DNA of 64,000 nt from assembly GCF_032391395.1 (NCBI RefSeq), contig NZ_CP135916.1, forward strand, positions 620,001 through 684,000. Reading direction: 5' to 3'. How positions within the stretch are numbered: position 1 is the first letter of the stretch; each line of letters starts with the position of its first letter. Shown here piece by piece: positions 51,756 to 60,764 of the stretch. The notes under the pieces were generated by a model that was not told the DNA's origin, ran no database searches, and worked only from the letters and a program-made list of their open reading frames with translations. A program made the position numbers and the translations under genes. This stretch comes from Sphingomonas sp. Y38-1Y. GTDB taxonomy: Bacteria; Pseudomonadota; Alphaproteobacteria; Sphingomonadales; Sphingomonadaceae.

Positions 51756-52700
51756 ATGAAACGACTGGGCGGATGGATGGCGCTGGCGATGCTGGCGGGA
51801 TGTGGCGGCGGCGGCGATCCAGCGGGCAACGATACGGCCGCGTCGGACGCCCCCGCGGTCGTGCCGATGAACGAGGAAGCGGCGCTGGCCGAGAATGCGG
51901 CACTTGCGCCCATCCCCGAGCCGGCGACGAACCTCGCCGCCTCAGACGCCGCGCTTCCCGGCATCGACGCGCCGCCCAACCCGCCCGCCGGCCGCCCCGT
52001 CGCCACGCCCTCGCCAGAGGTCGGGCGCGACGAGGCCGCGCGGATCGTCCGCGGCTATTATGCGCGCATCGCCAGGGGCGACTTCGCCGCCGCGCGGGCG
52101 ATGTGGGACGACAATGGCGAGGCTTCGGGGCTGTCCGCGGCCGACTATGCCAAGCGCTTCGACCGCTTTGCCGAGTTCCGAGCCGAGGTGGGCACCGCCG
52201 GTCGCATCGATGCGGGCGCGGGTCAGCGCTATGTCGAGGTGCCCGTCCGCGTCTTCGGCAAGATGAAGGAGGACGGCGCGGCATTCGAGCGGAGCGGCAT
52301 CGTCACGCTCCACCGCACCGGCGATATCGAGGGCACGACGCCCGCGCAGCGCCGCTGGCGCATCGCCAGTGCCGAGATCCTGCCCAAGCCCGCGCCGACA
52401 CCCGCCGCGCCGCTGCCGGGTTCCGATCCCGTGCCCTCGCCGACGCCGACGCCGGCGGAGGGCGAGATCGTCACCGCGCGCTATAGCTGCACCAACGGTG
52501 CGCGGCTGATCGCGCGGTTCGACAATCAGGCGGGGACGATGCTGCTGCGCCGCGGCTATCGCCGGCTCGGCACGCTGGAACAGCAGCGGTCGGGATCGGG
52601 CATCGCCTATAGTGGCGACGGGATCGAGCTTCGCGGCAAGGGCAAGGCGGCGACGATCACGCTGCCGGGCGAGCCGCCGCTTTCCTGCGAGTCGGATTGA
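51756..52700 (+). CDS. Lipoprotein with NTF2-like middle and MliC-type C-terminal domain
   Basis: The 314-residue protein starts MKRLGGWMALAMLAGCGGGG: a short leader ending in a good lipobox (LAGC). A proline/alanine-rich linker leads to an NTF2-like segment at residues about 90-200 (EAARIVRGYYARIARGDF). The C-terminal part (about 240-314, with YSCTNGARLIARF, SGIAYSGDGIELRGKGKAA, LSC) matches MliC-type inhibitors of c-type lysozyme, which protect the cell wall from host or grazer lysozyme. The ATG at 51756 is the only start placed for a leader. It is coupled to the thioesterase by TGATG. Confidence 0.85.
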   Translation: MKRLGGWMALAMLAGCGGGGDPAGNDTAASDAPAVVPMNEEAALAENAALAPIPEPATNLAASDAALPGIDAPPNPPAGRPVATPSPEVGRDEAARIVRGYYARIARGDFAAARAMWDDNGEASGLSAADYAKRFDRFAEFRAEVGTAGRIDAGAGQRYVEVPVRVFGKMKEDGAAFERSGIVTLHRTGDIEGTTPAQRRWRIASAEILPKPAPTPAAPLPGSDPVPSPTPTPAEGEIVTARYSCTNGARLIARFDNQAGTMLLRRGYRRLGTLEQQRSGSGIAYSGDGIELRGKGKAATITLPGEPPLSCESD

Positions 52701-53092
52701 TGCCCGCTTACACCGCGACGATCGTCGCGGCGCCGGAGGACATCGACGAGCTCGGCCACGTCAACAATGCGGTCTGGGTCCGGTGGATCCAGGACGTCGC
52801 CGTCGCGCACTGGTATGCGGTGGCCGATGCGGCCGACGCCGACGCCTATTTCTGGGTCGTGACGCGGCACGAGATCGATTACCGCGGCAACGTCCGCGCG
52901 GGCGAGCGCGTGACCGCGGAGACCTGGGTGCCGAGCCCGCCGCGGGGCGCCCGCTTCAACCGCCACATGCGCTTTACTGGCGAGGATGGCCGCGTGAAGG
53001 TGGAGGCGGTGACCACCTGGGCGCTGATCGAGCGCGCGAGCGGGCGGCTGATGCGCGTGCCGGCCGAGATGGCGGCGCCGTTTCTGGGGTGA
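52700..53092 (+). CDS. Acyl-CoA thioesterase, hot-dog fold (4HBT)
   Basis: This 130-residue hot-dog fold protein has DIDELGHVNNAVWVRWIQDVA, in which the DELGHVNN segment holds the catalytic aspartate/histidine region of the FadM/YbgC-like group. ETWVPSPPRGARFNRHMRF and VTTWALIERASGRLMRVP complete the fold. It hydrolyses acyl-CoA; the chain type is unknown. The ATG at 52700 overlaps the stop of the lipoprotein by one base. Confidence 0.92.
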   Translation: MPAYTATIVAAPEDIDELGHVNNAVWVRWIQDVAVAHWYAVADAADADAYFWVVTRHEIDYRGNVRAGERVTAETWVPSPPRGARFNRHMRFTGEDGRVKVEAVTTWALIERASGRLMRVPAEMAAPFLG

Positions 53093-53446
53093 GTTCCTAG
53101 AGCTGTGCTTTCGCGGAGGCGGGAGCCTAGGGCGATCAAGCGGGGCATTTGTGGCTCTTGGCTGCCGCCTTCGCGGGAGCACGGGTGGCGTGAGCAACCC
53201 TTCGCCTCCCGCCACCACCCCGGCAAGGCCGGGGTCCACTTACGGGTGTGACACGCCACTCACCGTCGTTCCGGAGCTGGACCCCGGCCTTCGCCGGGGT
53301 GGTTGCGTGAGGGGCGGGGCGCTTCTTGCCTCGCCAGTCACATGCGCTTTGTCGCTCCGGCCTTGAGCCGGGGTTCCGCGTTCGTCGGTGCCGCGAAGGC
53401 GGAATTGTCAGTTCGACGGGGTGACGAGCGGCCGGCCGACACGAAA
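53093..53446. other. Intergenic region with a family D palindrome, between thioesterase and rne
   Basis: No gene was seen here. A near-perfect inverted repeat has arms at 53213-53238 and 53278-53303, with core ACCCCGGCNAGGCCGGGGT, and shares the CCGGC..GCCGG pattern of units at 60661 and 62702. The rest is GC-rich sequence without start-codon or ribosome-binding-site pairs. Both flanking genes converge toward it. Confidence 0.75.
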
Positions 53447-53470
53447 GAGGCCGGACTTTCGTCCGGCCTC
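53447..53470 (-). terminator. rne intrinsic-type terminator
   Basis: GAGGCCGGAC and GTCCGGCCTC pair perfectly across a TTTC loop, starting eight bases after the rne stop on the minus strand. The minus-strand tail reads TTTCGT, a short U-run, so weak intrinsic termination is likely. Confidence 0.75.
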
Positions 53471-53478
53471 TCGTTCGA

Positions 53479-56121
53479 TCAGGTGTTGCCGAAGGTTCGC
53501 TGCCACCAACCGCGGCGCGGCGGGCTCGCGGCTTCTTCACCGTCCGCTGCCTCGGCGACGGTCTCGACGTCCTGGCTGACCTCGTCGGCGGCCGGTGCCT
53601 CGACCGCAGCGTCGGCGACGACCGGCGTCTCAGCTTCCGCAGGCGCATCCGCCTTCTTGCGGCGCGTGCGCTTGGGCTTGGCGGGCGCTTCCTCGGCGGC
53701 GGCCTCGACCGGCTCGGCCGCAGCTTCGGCAGGGGCCTCGACCGCGTCGGCCTTCTTGCGGCGGGTGCGCTTGGGCTTGGCGGGCGCCTCCTCGGCAGCG
53801 GCTTCGACCGGCTCGGCTACGGCGTCGGCAGGCGCCTCGACCGCATCGGCCTTCTTGCGGCGCGTGCGCTTGGGCTTGGCGGGCGCTTCCTCCGCGGGTG
53901 CGGTGTCGGCGACGAGCACCGCGGTCTCGGCCTCGACCGGTGCGGCTTCCTCGATCTCGGCGGCGGGCTCGGCCTCGGCGCCGTCGTCGGCGCGCTCGGT
54001 CGAGCCGACTTCGTCGCGGCGACCGCCACGGCGGCGGCGGCGGCGCTTGCGGCGCTCGCCGGACTCGGGGGCGTCGGCGGAGACCGCCTCGGTGCCGGTG
54101 TCCTCGCTCTCGGCGACCTCGGTTTCGGCCTCATCGGCGTCGGTCTCGCCCTCGGTCTCACCCGTCCCGGTGTCGTTGCCACCTTCCTCGCGCGAGCGGC
54201 CGCGGCGGCCGCGCCGGCGGCGGCGCTTGCGGCCACGGCCCTCGTCGCCTTCGGCGCGCTCACCACGCTCGCCGCGATCGCCACGCGGCTCGCGCGGTGC
54301 CTCGGCGGTCTCGACCGCTTCTTCCTCGTCCTCGTACTCTTCCTCGATCTCGTCGATCTCGGGTTCGTCGGGCTCGACCAGGATCGGATCGATGCGCGGC
54401 GCATGCGCGGGCGGCGGGCCGCCGGCCTCGACCGACATGCGCGCGCCTTCCATCTCGCCGTCCGCGGCGACCTCGACCATCACGCCGTAGCGATCCTCGA
54501 TCTCGGCGATGTCGGCGCGCTTCTTGTTGAGCACGTAGAAGGCGGCTTCCTGGCTGGCGCGCAGCAGGAGCTGCGATCCGCGGCCACGCGCGGCCTCCTC
54601 CTCGATCAGGCGGAGCGCCGACAGACCCGCCGACGAAGCGGTGCGGACCAGGCCTGTGCCCTCGCAATGCGGGCAGGTGCGCGTCGATGCCTCCAGCACG
54701 CCGGTGCGCAGGCGCTGGCGGCTCATCTCCATCAGGCCGAACGCGCTGATGCGGCCGACCTGGATGCGGGCGCGATCGTTCTTCAGCGCCTCCTTCATCG
54801 CCTTCTCGACCTTACGGACGTTGGACGAATGATCCATGTCGATGAAATCGATGACGACGAGGCCGGCCATGTCGCGCAGGCGAAGCTGGCGCGCAATCTC
54901 CTGCGCCGCCTCGAGGTTGGTGGCGGTCGCGGTCTGCTCGATATTGTGCTCGCGCGTCGAGCGGCCAGAGTTGATGTCGATCGAGACGAGCGCCTCGGTC
55001 GGGTTGATGACGAGGTAGCCGCCCGACTTCAGCTGGACGACGGGGTGGTACATCGCCGCCAGCTGATCCTCGACGCTGAACCGCTGGAACAGCGGCACCG
55101 CGTCGGCATATTGCTTCACGCGCCGGGCGTGGCTCGGCATCAGGAGCTTCATGAACTCCTTGGCCTGGCGATAGCCGTCCTCACCCTCGACGATCACCTC
55201 GTCGATATCGCGATTGTAGATATCGCGGATCGCGCGCTTGATGAGGTCGCTGTCGCCATAGACGAGCGCGGGCGCCGCCGACTTCAGCGTGTTCTCGCGG
55301 ATGCCGTCCCATAGGCGCGCGAGATAGTCGAAGTCGCGCTTGATCTCGGTCTTGGTGCGCTGAAGCCCCGCGGTGCGGACGATGCAGCCCATCGTCGGCG
55401 GCAGCTTCATGTCCGCCATGATCGCCTTCAGGCGCTTGCGGTCGGCGGCCGAGCTGATCTTGCGGCTGATGCCGCCGCCATGCGCGGTGTTGGGCATGAG
55501 CACGCAATAGCGGCCTGCGAGCGACAGATAGGTGGTGAGCGCCGCACCCTTGTTGCCGCGCTCTTCCTTGACGACCTGGACCAGCAGCACCTGACGGCGG
55601 CGGATCACGTCCTGGATCTTGTAGCGGCGGCGCAGGTTCATGCGGCGCTGGCGCAGCGCCTCGGCCGGGTCGTCGCCATTGCCCTTCTTGCGGCGCGGGG
55701 CGGCACCGCCCTCTTCGCCGCCCTCATGCTCGGCCTCTTCCTCGTCGTCGCTGGGACGCTCGACGACCTCGACGTCGCCGTCCTCGTCGTCGTCATGATC
55801 CTCGGCGGCGCGCAGCGCGGCTTCCTCGGCGGCATGCTCGGCCTCTTCGGCGAGCAGCGCGTCGCGATCCTCCTTGGGGATCTGGTAATAGTCCGGGTGG
55901 ATTTCCGAGAAGGCGAGGAAGCCGTGGCGATTGCCACCATAATCGACGAACGCCGCCTGAAGCGACGGTTCGACGCGAGTCACCTTGGCGAGATAGATAT
56001 TGCCCTTGAGCTGCTTGCGCTCGGCCGATTCGAAATCGAACTCCTCGATCCGGTTACCCTGGACGACGGCGACGCGGGTTTCCTCCCGGTGCCGTGCGTC
56101 GATCAACATGCGTGTTGCCAT
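53479..56121 (-). CDS. rne: Ribonuclease E/G
   Basis: RNase E cuts single-stranded AU-rich RNA in mRNA decay and rRNA/tRNA processing and scaffolds a degradosome. It has 880 residues. The S1 domain (GNIYLAKVTRVEPSLQAAFV) is interrupted by an acidic insertion of about 80 residues. The catalytic DNase I-like domain has VVIDFIDMDHSSNVRKV with its two aspartates. The zinc link is CPHCEGTG, needed for tetramer formation. The C-terminal 330 residues are disordered, with acidic and arginine-rich blocks and a 33-residue repeat containing KPKRTRRKKAD (three copies), probable RNA- or protein-binding sites. The start is ATG 56121. The long upstream gap may hold an autoregulatory leader. Confidence 0.97.
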   Translation of the reverse strand: MATRMLIDARHREETRVAVVQGNRIEEFDFESAERKQLKGNIYLAKVTRVEPSLQAAFVDYGGNRHGFLAFSEIHPDYYQIPKEDRDALLAEEAEHAAEEAALRAAEDHDDDEDGDVEVVERPSDDEEEAEHEGGEEGGAAPRRKKGNGDDPAEALRQRRMNLRRRYKIQDVIRRRQVLLVQVVKEERGNKGAALTTYLSLAGRYCVLMPNTAHGGGISRKISSAADRKRLKAIMADMKLPPTMGCIVRTAGLQRTKTEIKRDFDYLARLWDGIRENTLKSAAPALVYGDSDLIKRAIRDIYNRDIDEVIVEGEDGYRQAKEFMKLLMPSHARRVKQYADAVPLFQRFSVEDQLAAMYHPVVQLKSGGYLVINPTEALVSIDINSGRSTREHNIEQTATATNLEAAQEIARQLRLRDMAGLVVIDFIDMDHSSNVRKVEKAMKEALKNDRARIQVGRISAFGLMEMSRQRLRTGVLEASTRTCPHCEGTGLVRTASSAGLSALRLIEEEAARGRGSQLLLRASQEAAFYVLNKKRADIAEIEDRYGVMVEVAADGEMEGARMSVEAGGPPPAHAPRIDPILVEPDEPEIDEIEEEYEDEEEAVETAEAPREPRGDRGERGERAEGDEGRGRKRRRRRGRRGRSREEGGNDTGTGETEGETDADEAETEVAESEDTGTEAVSADAPESGERRKRRRRRRGGRRDEVGSTERADDGAEAEPAAEIEEAAPVEAETAVLVADTAPAEEAPAKPKRTRRKKADAVEAPADAVAEPVEAAAEEAPAKPKRTRRKKADAVEAPAEAAAEPVEAAAEEAPAKPKRTRRKKADAPAEAETPVVADAAVEAPAADEVSQDVETVAEAADGEEAASPPRRGWWQRTFGNT
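53640..53900 (-). repeat. Three 99-bp tandem repeats in the rne C-terminal region
   Basis: Copies begin with GCCTTCTTGCGGCG at 53651, 53750 and 53849, an exact 99-base period. Each encodes EEAPAKPKRTRRKKAD followed by a proline/alanine/glutamate spacer. The near-identical DNA suggests recent copy-number change. Confidence 0.9.
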
Positions 56122-56597
56122 TCAAAACTCTCCGCGGCGCGGGCGGCGGCGCAAGGCCGGCGGGGCGCCGATGCGATGGATTGATCGGCGCGCGAGAGCC
56201 GGCGCCGACCATTCGATGTGGATAAAATGCCTCTGCCGCAGTGGCTTGGCCGGGGCGTTCGCCCGGCAGCGTCGTCCCGGCCACGCGCCCGCCCGTGGGG
56301 GCGGCGATGTGGCGATGGACGAAAACAAGCCTCATTGCAGCGTCAACCTGTAGGCGCCCGGGGCCTGTCGATCACGCCGGCCCCATGCGAATGTCCCGGT
56401 GCGGCAAAGCGTCAAACATCGACGCGCCGGGACCGGTCGCGTTGACCTAGCATCAGCGCCCGTCCGCTTCAACCGGCGCTTTCCTGCCGCCCGGCCGGCA
56501 AATTCGTGCCGAACGACGCGTTAACCGCAGCCTTTCACCGCGTTCAAAGTGGTGCGGTCCTAGTCGGTCGACATACGCTTTGGGGCAAACAGGGCTT
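56122..56597. other. Divergent intergenic region between rne and the amidase gene
   Basis: The 476 bases hold no convincing gene. A GCCGGG/CCCGGC stem (56249-56254 with 56262-56267) and other GC-rich stems lie on the rne side, suitable for a structured 5' leader as in enterobacterial rne autoregulation. On the minus strand TTGACG is a possible -35, but no good -10 is at the right distance. No promoter is assigned. Confidence 0.5.
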
Positions 56598-57848
56598 ATG
56601 CGTTTTGACTTTACCGCCGCGCGGGGTGCGCGGCATAGCGGCCGGGTGTCGTGGATCCTCGCGCTTCTCGCCGCCTGGCTGGGCGGCGTTCCCGCTTTCG
56701 CGGGCGACGTGGCGGAGGTTCGCGTGGCCGACGATGCGATCACCGTGACGCTGGACGGCGCGGTCGCCGGCGCCTCGACCTTCATCCTCGACGAGCCGCG
56801 CCGGATCGCGCTGGACATCGCCGGCGCCAAGCCCGGCGCGCGCGTCGAGCCCGGCGGGCCGGTGGCGCGCGTGCGCCAGGGCGCGACCGGTGGCGGCGCG
56901 CGGCTGGTGTTCGACCTCGACCGCCCGGCGATCGTGCGCGAGGGGCGCTTCGATGCGGCGACGGGCAAGCTGACGCTCGTCCTCACCCGCGTCGACGATG
57001 CGCGGTTCGCGCGCGCGGCGGGGGCGGGGCGGCTGAGCCTGACCGGCTTCGACATGGCGCGCCGGCCGAGCGTGCCGGGCGGCAGCCGCGTCAGCCTGCC
57101 GGTGCCGACCGCGCGCCGTGCCCCGGCGCTGCCGCGCGTCTATGGCGACGACGACAGCCGTCCGCTGGTGGTGATAGACGCAGGCCATGGCGGCAAGGAT
57201 CCCGGCGCGCTCAACGGCGAGGCGGGGCTGCGCGAGAAGGACGTGACGCTCAAGACCGCGCTGGCGATCAAGGAGCGGCTGCTGGAAAGCGGCCGGGTCC
57301 GGGTCGCGCTGACGCGCGAGGACGACCGGTTCCTGATCCTTCAGGAACGCTATGGCATCGCCCGGCGGCTGAAGGCGGACCTGTTCATCTCGATCCATTG
57401 CGACAGTGCGGGCAATCCGGAGGCGACCGGCGCCACCGCCTATACGCTGTCCGAAGTCGCGTCCGACAAGGAAGCCGCGCGACTGGCGGCGCGCGAGAAC
57501 AAGGCGGACATCATCGCCGGCATCAACCTGGGCGACCAGACCACCGACATCTCCTCGCTGCTGATCGACCTTGCCCAGCGCGAGACGATGAACCGCTCGG
57601 CGAGCTTCGCGCGGCTGCTCGGCCGGGAGGCCAAGCCGCTGATGCCGACCAAGGACAATTTTCACCGGATGGCGAGCCTGGTGGTGCTGAAGGCGCCCGA
57701 CATGCCGTCGATCCTGTTCGAGACGGGCTATATCTCGAACAAGGACGATGCCGAGTTCCTGGGCTCACGCGACGGGCGCAAGAAGGTGGCGGAGAGCGTC
57801 GCGCGGGCGACCGAGGTGTATTTCGCGCGGCGGATGGCGTCCCGGTAA
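56598..57848 (+). CDS. N-acetylmuramoyl-L-alanine amidase (AMIN + Amidase_3)
   Basis: This periplasmic zinc enzyme cleaves the bond between N-acetylmuramic acid and the stem peptide and separates daughter cells. It has 416 residues. A signal peptide (WILALLAAWLGGVPAFAG) precedes an AMIN domain (residues about 30-150) that targets the septum. The catalytic domain has zinc ligands in DAGHGGKDPGA, LREKDVTL and SIHCDS, and the catalytic glutamate in FETGYISN. The ATG at 56598 starts the leader region. It precedes mrcA, a conserved neighbour pair. Confidence 0.95.
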   Translation: MRFDFTAARGARHSGRVSWILALLAAWLGGVPAFAGDVAEVRVADDAITVTLDGAVAGASTFILDEPRRIALDIAGAKPGARVEPGGPVARVRQGATGGGARLVFDLDRPAIVREGRFDAATGKLTLVLTRVDDARFARAAGAGRLSLTGFDMARRPSVPGGSRVSLPVPTARRAPALPRVYGDDDSRPLVVIDAGHGGKDPGALNGEAGLREKDVTLKTALAIKERLLESGRVRVALTREDDRFLILQERYGIARRLKADLFISIHCDSAGNPEATGATAYTLSEVASDKEAARLAARENKADIIAGINLGDQTTDISSLLIDLAQRETMNRSASFARLLGREAKPLMPTKDNFHRMASLVVLKAPDMPSILFETGYISNKDDAEFLGSRDGRKKVAESVARATEVYFARRMASR

Positions 57849-57867
57849 GGGGCCGGCCTTCCCCAAT

Positions 57868-58025
57868 CGTCACCCCGGACCTGTTCCGGGGTCCACCGTG
57901 CCGCAAGCCAAGCCGCCGCTGAGTACGCGGTGAGGTGGACCCCGGAACAAGTCCGAGGTGACGAAGTGGGTGGGGCATGGTCCGGCTGAGAAGAAGCGGG
58001 ATCCCGGATCAAGTCCGGGATGACG
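57868..58025. repeat. Family C palindrome with an extra half unit
   Basis: The arms at 57868-57898 and 57935-57965 are near reverse complements (CCGGACCTGTTCCGG with CCGGAACAAGTCCG). A third half-copy, CCGGATCAAGTCCGG, lies at 58005-58019 within 57999-58025. The unit closely matches the one at 48477-48574. It lies between the amidase and mrcA genes on the same strand. Confidence 0.88.
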
Positions 58026-58091
58026 TCGGTGGGATCTACCCGTCGCGGCGGCATTTCCAAGCGGCGCCCCTTCGTCTAAACCGCGCGTCCG

Positions 58092-60641
58092 ATGGCGGAT
58101 GCAGACGCGAACAATGTCAATTTCACGCTCCAGCGCGGAGAGGGCGAGGGCTTTGGCGCGCGCTTCGCGCGGGTGCGGCGGCGCTGGTGGTTCCGGCTGC
58201 CGGCGATCCTGGCGCTGCTGAGCGGGCTGGGCGTCGTCGTCGGCTGGCTGGTGTTTGCGCGCGACCTGCCCAGCGTCGATGCGCTCAAGGCCTATGAGCC
58301 GCCGCTGCCCACCAGCGTGCGCTCCGCCGACGGCACCCCGATCCACAGCTATGCGCGCGAGCGCCGCGTCGAGCTCGACTATGCCGAGTTCCCCCCGCTC
58401 CTCGTCCGCGCGTTCCTCGCGGCCGAAGATCGCACCTTCTTCGAGCATCACGGCGTCGACTTTCCGGGCTTTGCCGGCGCGGTGGTCGATTATGTCAGCA
58501 AGATGGGGTCGGGCGAGCGTGCGCGCGGCGGCTCCACGATCACCCAGCAGGTCGCCAAGAACCTGCTGATCGGCAACGAATATTCGCCGACGCGCAAGAT
58601 CCGCGAGATGATCCTGGCGTGGCGGATCGAGGATGCGCTGACCAAGCAGCAGATCCTCGAGCTCTATCTCAACGGCATTCCGATGGGCCGGCGCAGCTTC
58701 GGCGTGCAGGCCGCGGCGCGCGCCTATTTCGACAAGGATGTCGACCGGCTCTCGCTGCCCGAGATGGCGTTCCTTGCGACGCTGCCCAAGGCGCCCGAAA
58801 GCTATGGCCGCGCGGCCAATGCCGATCGCGCGCTGGAGCGGCGCAACTGGGTGCTGTCGGGGATGCTGCGCAACGGCTTCATCAACCAGCGCCAGTACCA
58901 GTCGGCGATCGGCGAGCCGCTGGGCCTGGTCGACCAGCGGTCGGTGACGCTCCAGTCGAACGCAGGCTATTTCGTTGAAGAAGTGCGCCGCCAGCTGATC
59001 GACCGCTATGGCGAGAAGGCGGCGGAAGGGCCGTTCAGCGTCTATGACGGCGGTCTGTGGGTGCGCACGTCGCTCGATCCCAAGGTGCAGGAATATGCGA
59101 CCGATGCGCTCCGCCGCGGCCTGCTCCGCTTCGATTCGGGGCGCGGCTGGTCGGGGCCGCTCAAGACGCTCGACATCGCCGATGGCTGGCGCGGGCCGCT
59201 GGCGGCGAGCAACATGGCGCTCGATTTCGAGAATTGGCGCGTCGGCGTCGTCGTGTCGAAGGGCAGCGACAGTGCCGAGATCGGCTTTGCCGACGGCACG
59301 ACCGGCGAGATGCCACGCTGGGGCGCGCAGATGCCGGTGCGCAGCAAGGGCGGCACCGCGTTCGCCGCGCTGAAGGCCGGCGACGTCGTCGCGGTCGCGC
59401 CCGACAATGGCCGCTGGGTTTTGCGCAGTATCCCCCGGGTGTCGGGCGGCATGGTGGTCGAGGATCCGCGCACGGGCCGCATCCTTGCCATGCAGGGCGG
59501 CTTCGACGCGCGCATCGACAGCTTCAATCGCGCGACGCAGGCGATGCGCCAGCCCGGTTCGACCATCAAGCCGGTCGTCTATACCGCCGCGTTCGAGAAC
59601 GGGATGAGCCCCTCGACCATCATCGTCGACGGGCCGTTCTGCGTCTATCAGGGTGCGCGGCTGGGCAACAAATGCTTCCGCAACTTCGGCAATTCGCGCG
59701 GCGCGGGGCCGCACACGATCCGCTGGGGCCTGGAGCAGTCGCGCAACCTGATGACCGTGCAGGCGGCGAACCGTACCGGCATGGACAAGGTGGTCGGGCT
59801 GATGCAGCGCATCGGCGTCAGCGACACGAAGTACGCCCCCTATCTCTCCTTCGCGCTCGGCGCGGGCGAGACGACGGTGCAGCGGATGGTCAACGCTTAT
59901 TCGATCCTCGCCAACAACGGCCGTGCGCTGACGCCCAGCGTCATCGACTTCGTCCAGAACCGGAAGGGCGACGTGATCTGGCCCGAGCGCTGGCGCGCGT
60001 GCGAGCGGTGCAACATGCCCGATTGGGACGGCAAGCCGATGCCGCGCCCGCGCGTCCGCGCGCGCCAGATCGTCGATCCGGTCAGCGCCTATCAGATGAC
60101 GCACGTCATGGAGGGCGTCATCCAGCGCGGCACCGCGACGATCCTGCGCGATCTCGGCCGGCCGATCATGGGCAAGACGGGCACTTCATCCGGGCCGACC
60201 GACGTGTGGTTCGTCGGCGGCACGCCGCAGATGATCGCGGGTCTCTATCTCGGCTATGACAAGCCCGCGAACCTGGGCGGCTATGCGCAGGGCGGCACGA
60301 TCGCCGCGCCGATCTTCAAGGCGTTCGCGACCAAGGCGTGGGAGGGGATGGAAGTGCTTCCGTTCCGCGCGCCCCCGGGCACGCGGATGGTGCGCGTCGA
60401 TCGCGGGTCGGGCCGGCCGGTCACCGGCGCCTGGCCGACCGACGATCCCAAGGCGTCGGTGATCTGGGAAGCCTTCAAGCCCGAGAGCGAACCCACCCGC
60501 CAGCGCCGCAACCGCGAGGCGGAGGCCGCCGCCAAGGCCGAAGCCGCCGCCAAGGCAAAGGCCGCCGCCGCCCAGCGCCGTCAGCAACAACAGCGCCCGT
60601 CGGACAGCGATTTCTTGCAAAGAGAGGGCGGGATTTACTAA
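58092..60641 (+). CDS. mrcA: Penicillin-binding protein 1A
   Basis: PBP1A polymerises glycan strands and cross-links peptides. It has 849 residues. One N-terminal transmembrane segment (about 37-56) precedes the GT51 domain with EDRTFFEHHGVD and RGGSTITQQVAKNLL. An OB-like region follows, then the transpeptidase with SxxK in RQPGSTIKPVVYT, SxN in LEQSRNLM and KTG in MGKTGTSSGPTDVWFVG. The C-terminus is a long charged low-complexity tail (EAAAKAEAAAKAKAAAAQ). Order with the amidase and prfB is conserved in alphaproteobacteria. Confidence 0.97.
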   Translation: MADADANNVNFTLQRGEGEGFGARFARVRRRWWFRLPAILALLSGLGVVVGWLVFARDLPSVDALKAYEPPLPTSVRSADGTPIHSYARERRVELDYAEFPPLLVRAFLAAEDRTFFEHHGVDFPGFAGAVVDYVSKMGSGERARGGSTITQQVAKNLLIGNEYSPTRKIREMILAWRIEDALTKQQILELYLNGIPMGRRSFGVQAAARAYFDKDVDRLSLPEMAFLATLPKAPESYGRAANADRALERRNWVLSGMLRNGFINQRQYQSAIGEPLGLVDQRSVTLQSNAGYFVEEVRRQLIDRYGEKAAEGPFSVYDGGLWVRTSLDPKVQEYATDALRRGLLRFDSGRGWSGPLKTLDIADGWRGPLAASNMALDFENWRVGVVVSKGSDSAEIGFADGTTGEMPRWGAQMPVRSKGGTAFAALKAGDVVAVAPDNGRWVLRSIPRVSGGMVVEDPRTGRILAMQGGFDARIDSFNRATQAMRQPGSTIKPVVYTAAFENGMSPSTIIVDGPFCVYQGARLGNKCFRNFGNSRGAGPHTIRWGLEQSRNLMTVQAANRTGMDKVVGLMQRIGVSDTKYAPYLSFALGAGETTVQRMVNAYSILANNGRALTPSVIDFVQNRKGDVIWPERWRACERCNMPDWDGKPMPRPRVRARQIVDPVSAYQMTHVMEGVIQRGTATILRDLGRPIMGKTGTSSGPTDVWFVGGTPQMIAGLYLGYDKPANLGGYAQGGTIAAPIFKAFATKAWEGMEVLPFRAPPGTRMVRVDRGSGRPVTGAWPTDDPKASVIWEAFKPESEPTRQRRNREAEAAAKAEAAAKAKAAAAQRRQQQQRPSDSDFLQREGGIY

Positions 60642-60660
60642 CGCGCCCTCATTCGATTTC

Positions 60661-60738
60661 TCGTCATCCGGCGAAGGCCGGGATCGCCCGCTTTAGGGGA
60701 GTGCCCTGACCTCGAGCGGTTCCAGCCTTCGCTGGAAC
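60661..60738. repeat. Family D palindromes between mrcA and prfB
   Basis: Two small hairpins are present: ATCCGGCGAAGGCCGGGAT at 60666-60684, and GTTCCAGC/GCTGGAAC at 60719-60726 and 60731-60738 with a four-base CTTC loop. They are followed closely by the prfB start and may attenuate or process the transcript. Confidence 0.7.
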
Positions 60739-60764
60739 GACGACCTGTTTTTTGGAGTTTCCCG

